From Bacteroidales bacterium (GTDB lineage Bacteria; Bacteroidota; Bacteroidia; Bacteroidales; UBA932): a DNA stretch of 64,000 nt. Location: the NCBI GenBank assembly GCA_017619655.1, contig JAFZRV010000001.1, positions 124,001 to 188,000 on the forward strand, in the 5' to 3' direction. Position 1 is the stretch's first letter, and the number at the start of each line of letters is the position of its first letter. The notes beneath the pieces were generated by a model, which saw only the letters and a program-made list of their open reading frames with translations, was not told the origin of the DNA and did not search any database. Below are positions 50,150 through 57,145 of this stretch, one piece after another. A program made the translations under genes and the position numbers.

Positions 50150-51113
50150 GGCCTGGGGCGGCGAGTACTGGGACCTGAGCGGTTTCGAAGACACGCCGTC
50201 CGTGGTTTCGGAAGGATTCCTGGCAGACAACGATCTCCCGGACATCCTGGAAACCTACCTGGGCGACCTGGTGGGCGACGAGATCTTCGACTGGCATAAC
50301 CTCTATTTTCCCCTGCTGATCAAACGCCTGGTCGTGCAGGACCGCCTTTCCGTGCAGGTCCATCCCGACGACACGGTGGCGGCCGAACGCTTCGAGGACT
50401 ACGGGAAGACCGAGTTCTGGTATGTGCTGGAAGCGGAACCCGACGCCCGCATCTGGATGGGTTTCAAGGAGGATACCGATGCCGGCCAGCTGTACAAGGC
50501 CTGCCAGGACGGTACGGCCGAGCAACTGCTGAATGCCTACACGCCCAAGCCGGGCGACTGTTTCTTCATCCTGCCCGGCACGGTGCATGCGGCGGGCGGC
50601 GGCCTGAAGATCGCCGAGATCCAGGAGACTTCCGACCGGACCTTCCGCCTCTATGACTGGGGCCGGGAATTCAATCCCGCCACGCGGCGCGCCATGCACC
50701 TGGAAGAGGCGCTGGACTGCATCAATTACAAGAAATACGACGAGGCTGCCTGCTGCTGCCATCTGGAGACGGATCCCGTCGCGGCTGTCGAGAAAGGGGA
50801 AAGCGTCCGCGTCCTTGCCGAAGACCCGCATTTCATCATCACGAGCCTGTCGCTGACCACGCCGGCGAAGGTGCAGATGGAAGCGTTCAAGAGCTGTGTG
50901 GTGTACATCTGCACGAAAGGATCGCTGACGGTGGAGGCCGGAGAAAGCCGCACGGCGCTGCAAGCCGGCGAAGTGATGCTGGTACCCGCCTCGCTCGACA
51001 CCGTTACGCTCACCCCGGCTGCCGGCGGCGCCCATCTGCTGCAGGCGCACCTTCCCCAGCCGCCGAAAGACGATGTCTACGACGGACCCGAACCGGATTC
51101 CGCCGATCGCTGA
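50103..51113 (+). CDS. manA: Class I mannose-6-phosphate isomerase
   Basis: The 336-residue protein has KFHPQWMPKAWGG, LLIKRLVVQDRLSVQVHPDD (zinc ligands in the QVHPDD motif), GKTEFWYVLEAEPDA and PGTVHAAGGGLKIAEIQE with the further zinc-binding and catalytic residues. It interconverts mannose-6-phosphate and fructose-6-phosphate, feeding GDP-mannose or glycolysis. The ATG at 50103 lies inside the CPBP gene, giving an unusually long 47-base overlap; the protein start aligns with the family, so the overlap looks real. Confidence 0.9.
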   Translation: MKKLYPLKFHPQWMPKAWGGEYWDLSGFEDTPSVVSEGFLADNDLPDILETYLGDLVGDEIFDWHNLYFPLLIKRLVVQDRLSVQVHPDDTVAAERFEDYGKTEFWYVLEAEPDARIWMGFKEDTDAGQLYKACQDGTAEQLLNAYTPKPGDCFFILPGTVHAAGGGLKIAEIQETSDRTFRLYDWGREFNPATRRAMHLEEALDCINYKKYDEAACCCHLETDPVAAVEKGESVRVLAEDPHFIITSLSLTTPAKVQMEAFKSCVVYICTKGSLTVEAGESRTALQAGEVMLVPASLDTVTLTPAAGGAHLLQAHLPQPPKDDVYDGPEPDSADR

Positions 51114-51135
51114 CACACAGGATTCTTTTTTTCAT

Positions 51136-51143
51136 TATTTTTG
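51136..51143 (+). promoter_or_regulatory. -7 box for the divIC/ftsB-like gene
   Basis: TATTTTTG ends at 51143, so the GTG at 51143 cannot be the start and ATG 51161 is used. Confidence 0.6.
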
Positions 51144-51160
51144 TGAAAACATCCGCCCGC

Positions 51161-51487
51161 ATGTCGTTCTTCACCAAAATCAAGGCCCGGTACCGCTGGT
51201 TCAGGCAGCGCCCCTTAGGGAAAGTGCTGCTCAACAAGTATTTCATCGTGGCCTTCATCTTCGTGGTGTGGATCGGCTTCTTCGACACCAACAACGTGGG
51301 GCAGATGCTGCGTGCACGCCGCACCCTCCGGAGCCAGCGGCAGCAGATCGAATTCTACGAACGGGAAATCTCCGAGATGGAGCGCAAGCTCGAGCAGCTC
51401 AAGTCGCAGCGCGACTCGCTCGAGAAATTCGCGCGGGAAGAGTATTTTTATCTCCAGGACGGAGAAGACGTATACGTTATAAAGTAG
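51161..51487 (+). CDS. Septum formation initiator (FtsB/DivIC-like)
   Basis: The 108-residue protein has a short cytoplasmic N-terminus, one helix (YFIVAFIFVVWIGFF), a coiled coil (RRTLRSQRQQIEFYEREI, MERKLEQLKSQRDSLEKF) and the terminal AREEYFYLQDGEDVYVIK, the conserved 'A-R-E-x-Y' region of DivIC. It links FtsQ and FtsL in the divisome. It converges on and overlaps the symporter gene by 11 bases. Confidence 0.87.
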   Translation: MSFFTKIKARYRWFRQRPLGKVLLNKYFIVAFIFVVWIGFFDTNNVGQMLRARRTLRSQRQQIEFYEREISEMERKLEQLKSQRDSLEKFAREEYFYLQDGEDVYVIK

Positions 51488-52865
51488 GCGGTTCTTCTTC
51501 GCTGTCTTCGTCGAGGCGCTTGTTCCACAGATACTGCCTCGTCTCCTGGACAATCACGCCGCTCAGCAGCAGGATGGCGATCAGGTTAGGGATGGCCATC
51601 AGCGCATTGGCGATGTCCGCCAGGTTCCAGACCACCGACAGGCTCATTACGGAGCCGATGAACACGGCCGCGATGAACAGCGCGCGGTAGATGGCGACCA
51701 CGATGCGGCCTGTCTTGAAGTGACGGCCCGTCAGGTATTCCACGGCACGCTCGCCGTAGTACGACCAGCCGAGAATGGTAGAGAAGGCGAAGGTGACGAT
51801 ACCCACGGAGAGGATCAGCGGTCCGATGTGGGGCAGTTTGTCGAAAGCGGCCTTGGTAAGCGCGGCGCCCTGCGTGCAATCGATGTCCGGATGGGCCACG
51901 ATGCTGCTGACCAGCACCAGGCCGGTGAGCGCGCAGACCACTACGGTATCCCAGAACGTGCCGGTGGAGGAAACGAGCGCCTGACGCACCGGGTTGCGGG
52001 TCTGGGCGGCAGCGGCCACGATGGGAGCCGAGCCGAGGCCCGATTCGTTGGAGAAGAGGCCGCGGGCGATACCGAAACGGCAGGCCATCAGCACGGTGGT
52101 GCCGACGAAGCCGCCGCCGGCCGCGCGGGCATTGAAGGCGGAACTGACGATGAGGCGGAGGCTCTCGCCCAGGTACGACCAGTTGAGGCCGAGGATTACG
52201 AAGCAGCCCAGCACGTAGAACAGCGCCATGACGGGCACCAGTGCCGAGCAGACACGGGAAATGCCTTTGACGCCGAATACGATGACCAGCAGCACCAGCA
52301 GCGTGAGGATGATGCCCACCACGGTCTGCGAAAGGCCGTAGGTTTGGTTGAGCAGCAGGGAGATGGAATTGGCCTGCACGGTGTTGCCGATGCCGAAGGC
52401 GGCGATGGCCGTGAAAACGGCGAAGAGAACGGCCAGCCATTTGGCGTGCAGGCCGCGCTCCAGCGCGAACATGGGCCCGCCGAGCATGCGCCCGTCCTGC
52501 GTCTTCACGCGGTATTTGACCGCCAGCAGGCCTTCGGAATACTTGGTGGCCATGCCGAAGACACCCGTGATCCAGCACCAGAACACGGCGCCGGGGCCGC
52601 CCAGCGCCACGGCCGTGGCCACGCCGACGATGTTGCCGGTGCCGATGGTGGCCGCCAGGGCCGTGGCCAGCGCGGCGAACTGGCTGACGTCGCCATGGGA
52701 ATTCGCGTCCTTGGTCACGGAGAGTTTGATGGCCTTGCCGACCCGCAACTGGGGGAAGCGGAGGCGGATGGTCATGTAGATATGGGTGCCGAGCAGAAGG
52801 ATGATCATCGGCCATCCCCAGATGGCTGACGACACTTTTTCGATGAGAATGGCGGCCGAATTCAT
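51477..52865 (-). CDS. Sodium:alanine symporter (AGCS family)
   Basis: The 462-residue protein has about 11 helices and the AGCS signature: GDVSQFAALATALAATIGTGNIVGVATAVALGGPGAVFWCW in pieces around residues 58-98, FSNESGLGSAPIVAAAA and WSYYGERAVEYL. It takes up alanine or glycine with sodium. Start ATG 52865 lies 19 bases from a reverse -7 box that forms a palindrome with the box of the divergent peptidase gene. Its C-terminus is acidic (DEDSEEEPPTL). Confidence 0.9.
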   Translation of the reverse strand: MNSAAILIEKVSSAIWGWPMIILLLGTHIYMTIRLRFPQLRVGKAIKLSVTKDANSHGDVSQFAALATALAATIGTGNIVGVATAVALGGPGAVFWCWITGVFGMATKYSEGLLAVKYRVKTQDGRMLGGPMFALERGLHAKWLAVLFAVFTAIAAFGIGNTVQANSISLLLNQTYGLSQTVVGIILTLLVLLVIVFGVKGISRVCSALVPVMALFYVLGCFVILGLNWSYLGESLRLIVSSAFNARAAGGGFVGTTVLMACRFGIARGLFSNESGLGSAPIVAAAAQTRNPVRQALVSSTGTFWDTVVVCALTGLVLVSSIVAHPDIDCTQGAALTKAAFDKLPHIGPLILSVGIVTFAFSTILGWSYYGERAVEYLTGRHFKTGRIVVAIYRALFIAAVFIGSVMSLSVVWNLADIANALMAIPNLIAILLLSGVIVQETRQYLWNKRLDEDSEEEPPTL

Positions 52866-52876
52866 CAGAAAAACGT

Positions 52877-52892
52877 TATCTTTGCAAAGATA
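52877..52892. promoter_or_regulatory. Palindromic back-to-back -7 boxes (symporter / S41 peptidase)
   Basis: TATCTTTGCAAAGATA is a perfect 16-base palindrome made of two divergent TATCTTTG boxes. RNA polymerase cannot occupy both at once, so the two genes are likely to compete for transcription. Confidence 0.65.
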
Positions 52893-52909
52893 ATGAAAAG
52901 AAAACGAAA

Positions 52910-54430
52910 ATGAAAGCGCATATTTCCTCCCGAATCTGGCTGTTCCTGGCCCTGTTTCCGCTGCTCGCGGTCCTGCAGGGATGCCCGGAAAATGAAGATC
53001 CGCCCGTGAAGGACGAGGAGGCCGAGAAGATCGCGGCTGACCCCGATTACAAGGCCAAGAGTTTCCTGCGCAAGGAGTACATGGACGTGTACTATTACTG
53101 GCAGGCCGAGGTGAAGAGCCGCAATGCGGCCTACAAGCCGTATGATTACGAGATCTACGATTTCTTTGACGCGCTGCTGGACAACCGGGACCACTGGAGC
53201 TGGATGTGCGACAAGGAATACTACGTTTCCAGCGAAACCGGCGTGTACAACGGCACCTGGGGCGTCAGCCTCGCCCAGCCGGTCGAGTTCGGCGACTATG
53301 GCATCCGTATCCGCTATATGTATCCCGGCTCGCCTTTCGAGCAGTTCGGCGTGACGCGCGGCGCGTGGCTGCGGCGCATCAACGGCTATGACATCTCGTC
53401 CATCGATTCCCAGGAAGACCTGAATTATTTCAACAACAATTACGGCAAGACCCCGCAGACCTTCACTTTCCGGCTGGTCGACGGCCGCGACACCACCTTT
53501 ACCGTCGCGAAAGCCGCCTCGCTGGCCACGCGGCCGGGCCTGATCACCCATGTCTTCCAGCCGGGCGACGTGCCGGGCCTCAGCGAACCCGTGGGTTATT
53601 TCCACTACCTGTCGTTCCTGGCCAACTTCCTCGATGACATCGACAATGCCATGAAGACCTTCCACGAAGCCGGGGTGAAGAAAGCCATCATCGACCTGCG
53701 CTACAACGGCGGCGGCGACTCGCGTGCCAGCCAGCGCCTGATCGACTACCTGGCCCCGAAATCCGCCGAAGGGAAGCCCTATGTGATCCGTCACCACAAC
53801 AGCTACATGCAGTCGTTGAGCAATTCGTACAGCGATGAGAAGAATACCTATTCCATCATCTCTTCCCTCCGGCCCGACGATGCGGACAGCCGTGCCGTCT
53901 GGGACAAGGTCTATCCGAACCGCCTCGACCTCGACGCCATCTACTTCATCACCGGCGAGGGCTCCGCTTCCGCCAGCGAGATGGTGATGAACGGCCTGCG
54001 TCCGTACTTCGGCGACAAACTGCAGATGGTGGGCGACACCACCTACGGCAAGCCCAACGGCATGTACGTGTTCATCTATCCGGGCGGTGACGACGACTAC
54101 GACCGTTTCTACGCCGACGATTTTTCGAAGCTCAAATGGGTGTTCCTGCCCATCTGCTTCTACAACATGAACAGCGAGCTCGAGGCGATTCCGGACCATG
54201 GCTTCGCTCCGAACAACCGTCGTCCCGACGATGTCTACCATGACTTCGGCGCCAGCGAGGACCTGATCAACGCCTGCCTGACCCGCATCGCGACTGGAAG
54301 CTATCCGGCGCTGAAAAATGTCAGCACGAAAGCGGCTGGAAGAAGGGGCGTACGCATCCGTTTGGAGGAAGATGAGCCCGGATATGGACGTGACGTGGTC
54401 CGACGTTCGGATTTTTTGGAAAAGAAATAG
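52910..54430 (+). CDS. S41-family carboxyl-terminal processing peptidase, lipoprotein
   Basis: The 506-residue protein has a lipoprotein signal (LFPLLAVLQGC, Cys25), a PDZ-like domain (VSLAQPVEFGDYGIRIRYM, YPGSPFEQFGVTRGAWLRRI) and the S41 catalytic core: DLRYNGGGDSRASQRLIDYL, FITGEGSASASEM with catalytic Ser352, and TTYGKPNG with Lys381. It is a surface or periplasmic peptidase. Similar lipoproteins in Bacteroidota are often linked to protein quality control. Its long C-terminal tail is charged and family-atypical (RRGVRIRLEEDEPGYGRD). Confidence 0.87.
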   Translation: MKAHISSRIWLFLALFPLLAVLQGCPENEDPPVKDEEAEKIAADPDYKAKSFLRKEYMDVYYYWQAEVKSRNAAYKPYDYEIYDFFDALLDNRDHWSWMCDKEYYVSSETGVYNGTWGVSLAQPVEFGDYGIRIRYMYPGSPFEQFGVTRGAWLRRINGYDISSIDSQEDLNYFNNNYGKTPQTFTFRLVDGRDTTFTVAKAASLATRPGLITHVFQPGDVPGLSEPVGYFHYLSFLANFLDDIDNAMKTFHEAGVKKAIIDLRYNGGGDSRASQRLIDYLAPKSAEGKPYVIRHHNSYMQSLSNSYSDEKNTYSIISSLRPDDADSRAVWDKVYPNRLDLDAIYFITGEGSASASEMVMNGLRPYFGDKLQMVGDTTYGKPNGMYVFIYPGGDDDYDRFYADDFSKLKWVFLPICFYNMNSELEAIPDHGFAPNNRRPDDVYHDFGASEDLINACLTRIATGSYPALKNVSTKAAGRRGVRIRLEEDEPGYGRDVVRRSDFLEKK

Positions 54431-54548
54431 GATTTTCCATTTTTTTTACACAAAAATTTGGATTGTCCGCAGAATCTTTTTAACTTCGTAACCAGTTGAT
54501 TTTTTGAAAATTCTTACCTTTTTTATTAATAATTAATCTAAAACCACC

Positions 54549-54722
54549 ATGAAAGAACTCGTTGAAAAAATCAATGCCGAGATCGAAGCCTTCAAGACGA
54601 ATGCTGCTCTCCAGGTGACCAAAGGTAACAAAGCCGCCGGTACCCGTGCTCGCAAGAACGCGCTGGAACTCACCAAACTGATGAAAGAATTCAGAAAAGT
54701 TTCCGTGGAAGCTTCCAAATAG
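54549..54722 (+). CDS. Histone H1-like protein Hc1 (57 residues)
   Basis: The frame encodes MKELVEKINAEIEAFKTNAA, then LQVTKGNKAAGTRARKNALE and LTKLMKEFRKVSVEASK. The KGNKAAGTRARK core and the amphipathic ends match the small Hc1-like proteins of Bacteroidota, which bind DNA. It stands alone: 118 bases upstream hold an AT-rich likely promoter (TACCTTTT at 54515-54522, TTG at 54496), and a strong terminator follows the stop. That layout suggests a short, abundant transcript. Confidence 0.88.
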   Translation: MKELVEKINAEIEAFKTNAALQVTKGNKAAGTRARKNALELTKLMKEFRKVSVEASK

Positions 54723-54737
54723 TTTTTCCATTTTCTG

Positions 54738-54772
54738 AAAAAAAAGGGGCCGCCTTCGAGCGGCCCTTTTTT
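54738..54772 (+). terminator. Rho-independent terminator after hc1
   Basis: Stem GGGCCGC (54747-54753) with GCGGCCC (54760-54766), loop CTTCGA, followed by six T and preceded by eight A, so it could work in both directions. It ends just before the S4-gene ATG at 54776. Confidence 0.9.
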
Positions 54773-54775
54773 GCC

Positions 54776-55171
54776 ATGGACGCTGTCAGAATCGATAAAT
54801 TTCTCTGGGCCATCCGGGTCTACAAGACCCGCACCGACGCCACCGATGCCTGCAAGGGCAGCAAGGTGACGGTGGGCGGCGCCGACGTCAAGCCGGCCCG
54901 CGAGGTGAAGGCGGGCGACGTGATCACCGTCCGCAAGGGCCCCATTCTCTATACTTATAAGGTATTGGCCCCGCTGGAGAAGCGGGTGGGCGCGAAAGAT
55001 GTGCCGCGCTTCGCCGAGAACCTGACGCCGCAGAGCGAACTCGACAAGTTGCACGCACCGGTCGAGACCTTCTTCATCCGGCGCGACCGGGGAGCCGGCC
55101 GTCCGACGAAAAAGGAGCGCCGCGACATGGAGTCGCTTTACGATTCTTTCTTTGAAGGAGAAGAAGACTGA
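54776..55171 (+). CDS. S4-domain RNA-binding protein (Hsp15-like)
   Basis: The 131-residue protein opens with VRIDKFLWAIRVYKTRTDA and VTVGGADVKPAREVKAGD, an S4 RNA-binding domain of the Hsp15 type, which in E. coli rescues stalled 50S subunits carrying nascent chains. The C-terminal part is basic (IRRDRGAGRPTKKERRD). Its ATG lies only four bases after the hc1 terminator, so its promoter must lie within or before that terminator, or it depends on read-through. Its 3' end overlaps pth by 34 bases. Confidence 0.85.
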   Translation: MDAVRIDKFLWAIRVYKTRTDATDACKGSKVTVGGADVKPAREVKAGDVITVRKGPILYTYKVLAPLEKRVGAKDVPRFAENLTPQSELDKLHAPVETFFIRRDRGAGRPTKKERRDMESLYDSFFEGEED

Positions 55172-55761
55172 TCCGGAGCAGCCGCCGTGGCGGGCTTGTT
55201 GCGGTTGAACTGCGTCATGGCCCGGTCGATGCCTTCGGTACCATAACATTTGATGGCGGATACAGCGCGCTCCAGCAGTTCAGGCAGGGCGCGTTTTTCT
55301 TCGAGCAACAGTTCCCCCAGCACGAAATCCACCTGATGGCCTTCGGCGAAGCCGCCGTTGCCCGTCCCTACGCGCAGGCGGGCGTAGTCGTCGCTCACCA
55401 GCTCGTAGTCGATGCTCTTGAGGCCGTTGTGCCCGCCGTCGGAGCCACGCTTGCGCAGGCGCAGGGTCCCGAAGGGAATGGCGAAGTCGTCGACCACCAC
55501 CAGCAGGTTCTCTTTCGGGACCTTGGTTTTCTGCAGCCAGTAGCGCACCGCCTTGCCGCTGAGGTTCATGTAGGTGGAGGGCTTCACGAGCGTAAACTTG
55601 CGCCCTTTGTAGGAAATCTCCGCAACAGCGCCGTAGCGGCTGGGCGTAAAAACAGCATTGGATGCCTGAGCCCAGGCATCCAATACCATAAATCCCATAT
55701 TGTGGCGGGTGGCGGCGTATTCCTCGCCGATATTGCCCAGTCCGACCACAAGATAGTTCAT
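55138..55761 (-). CDS. pth: Peptidyl-tRNA hydrolase
   Basis: The 207-residue protein begins MNYLVVGLGNIGEEYAATRH with catalytic His20 and Asn10, and has KPSTYMNLSGKAVRYWL, VVDDFAIPFG and KRGSDGGHNGLKSI. It frees tRNA from peptidyl-tRNA. It follows the L25 gene after 11 bases, the usual rplY-pth order. Its tail (NRKPATAAAPDQSSSPS-type, low complexity) is the part overlapping the convergent S4 gene. Confidence 0.93.
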   Translation of the reverse strand: MNYLVVGLGNIGEEYAATRHNMGFMVLDAWAQASNAVFTPSRYGAVAEISYKGRKFTLVKPSTYMNLSGKAVRYWLQKTKVPKENLLVVVDDFAIPFGTLRLRKRGSDGGHNGLKSIDYELVSDDYARLRVGTGNGGFAEGHQVDFVLGELLLEEKRALPELLERAVSAIKCYGTEGIDRAMTQFNRNKPATAAAPDQSSSPSKKES

Positions 55762-55772
55762 AGGGGAAGAGC

Positions 55773-56357
55773 TTATTCAGCAGCCGGCGTCTCGGAAGCG
55801 GCGGCAGCGGAGTTACGGGTTGCGCGGACGGCGCAGACCAGCGTACCCTTCGGCGAAACGATCTGGAAGCCGTCGTACTTGAGGTCGGCAGCGTTGATCT
55901 GTTTGCCAAGGCCGAGTTCGGTGATGTCGACAGGAAGTTCGTCGGGGAGGTTCTCGATCTGGCCGCAGACTTTGAGCTTGCGGGTCGGAACGTTGAGCTT
56001 GCCACCCTGGCGGACACCGATGGAGTTACCGGTGATCTTGATGGGCACGTCGATGGTGACGGGCTTCTTCGGGTCGAGGGCCAGGAAGTCCACGTGGAGG
56101 GCACGGTCGGTCACGGGGTGATACTGGATCGCCTTGAGGACGGCCTGATGCTTGGTACCTTCGATGTCGAGATCCACGATGTGGGAGTACGGAGTGTGGG
56201 TGAGGCCCTTGAGTTCCTTCTCGTCGACCGAGAAAGAGACATTCTCTACGCCCGCGCCGTAGATGACGCAAGGAACGCGGTCTTCTTTGCGGACGCTCTT
56301 GACGTCAGCTTTCTTGCCGGTAATTCTCTTCTTACCTTTGAGTTCGAAATGTTTCAT
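55773..56357 (-). CDS. rplY: Large-subunit ribosomal protein L25/general stress protein Ctc
   Basis: The 194-residue protein is the long TL5/Ctc form: an N-terminal 5S-rRNA-binding domain (KADVKSVRKEDRVPCVIYGAG, VDLDIEGTKHQAVLKAIQYHP) plus a C-terminal beta domain (VTIDVPIKITGNSIGVRQGG). An alanine-rich tail ends SETPAAE. It binds 5S rRNA. The mRNA leader of about 80 bases holds a small hairpin (56385-56403). Confidence 0.92.
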   Translation of the reverse strand: MKHFELKGKKRITGKKADVKSVRKEDRVPCVIYGAGVENVSFSVDEKELKGLTHTPYSHIVDLDIEGTKHQAVLKAIQYHPVTDRALHVDFLALDPKKPVTIDVPIKITGNSIGVRQGGKLNVPTRKLKVCGQIENLPDELPVDITELGLGKQINAADLKYDGFQIVSPKGTLVCAVRATRNSAAAASETPAAE

Positions 56358-56384
56358 TGTCTTTGTTTTAAAATGTGTTACTCA

Positions 56385-56403
56385 AGCCGGATCGGGTCCG
56401 GCT
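56385..56403 (-). promoter_or_regulatory. Hairpin in the L25 mRNA leader
   Basis: A 7-bp stem (56385-56391 with 56397-56403) and 5-base loop lies between the promoter and the L25 start. It may be an autoregulatory site like those of other ribosomal proteins; only position supports this. Confidence 0.3.
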
Positions 56404-56441
56404 CCCATTGCACCAAAAGGTTTCCCTTTTTAAGCGGACCG

Positions 56442-56472
56442 CAAAGATATGATAATTTTTTGTGGTTACCAA
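56442..56472 (-). promoter_or_regulatory. Promoter for rplY-pth
   Basis: Reverse TTG (56470-56472), 20 bases, TATCTTTG (56442-56449). A full consensus match. Confidence 0.75.
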
Positions 56473-56489
56473 TTAATTACGTATATTTG
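56459..56489 (+). promoter_or_regulatory. Promoter for rubrerythrin
   Basis: TTTG (56459-56462), 19 bases, TATATTTG (56482-56489). It overlaps the divergent rplY promoter by 14 bases. Confidence 0.75.
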
Positions 56490-56533
56490 TTAAGTTCATC
56501 TAACAAGATTATTCTATTTAAAATCACAGCACT

Positions 56534-57088
56534 ATGAAAAAGAAATGGATTTGCACCGTGTGCGGTTACGTGCACGAAGGCCCCGAGGCCCCCGAGAAAT
56601 GCCCGCTTTGCAAGGCACCGAAGGAAAAGTTCAATGAAGTTGTCGAGAGCGAAGGCGGTCTGACCTTCGTCGACGAACACGTGATCGGCGTGGCCAAAGG
56701 CTGCGACCCGGAAGTCTGGCAGGGTCTCCAGGACCATTTCCGCGGCGAATGCTCGGAGGTGGGCATGTACCTGGCCATGGGCCGTCAGGCCGACCGCGAG
56801 GGTTATCCCGAGGTGGCCGAGGCTTTCCGTCGCTATGCCTTTGAAGAGGCCGACCATGCCGCCCGCATCGCCGAGATGCTCGGTGAAGTGGTGTGGGACA
56901 CCAAAACCAACCTGAAGAAACGCATGGAAGCCGAAGCCGGTGCCTGCGAAGGCAAGAAGGCCATCGCCACCCGCGCCAAACAGCTGGGCTACGACGCCAT
57001 CCACGATTCCATCCACGAGATGGCCAAAGACGAAGCCCGCCACGGCAAAGGCTTCGAAGGTCTGTATAACAGATATTTCAAGAAATAA
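56534..57088 (+). CDS. Reverse-type rubrerythrin (rubredoxin domain first)
   Basis: The 184-residue protein has an N-terminal rubredoxin-like domain (Cys7, Cys10, Cys23, Cys26) followed by a ferritin-like diiron domain with [14 protein letters not shown] and [13 protein letters not shown] carrying the E-x-x-H ligands. The order is opposite to classical rubrerythrin. Such enzymes reduce peroxide in anaerobes. A strong promoter and terminator frame it as a single-gene transcript. Confidence 0.92.
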   Translation: MKKKWICTVCGYVHEGPEAPEKCPLCKAPKEKFNEVVESEGGLTFVDEHVIGVAKGCDPEVWQGLQDHFRGECSEVGMYLAMGRQADREGYPEVAEAFRRYAFEEADHAARIAEMLGEVVWDTKTNLKKRMEAEAGACEGKKAIATRAKQLGYDAIHDSIHEMAKDEARHGKGFEGLYNRYFKK

Positions 57089-57105
57089 GAAAGGTTTCCT
57101 GAAAC

Positions 57106-57140
57106 AAGAAGCCCAGGCCGTCTCCCGACCTGGGCTTCTT
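57106..57140. terminator. Bidirectional terminator between rubrerythrin and DPP III
   Basis: A 12-bp perfect stem (57106-57117 with 57129-57140) with an 11-base loop lies between two convergent genes. A/T runs at the stem base could serve both strands. Confidence 0.8.
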
Positions 57141-57145
57141 TGTGA

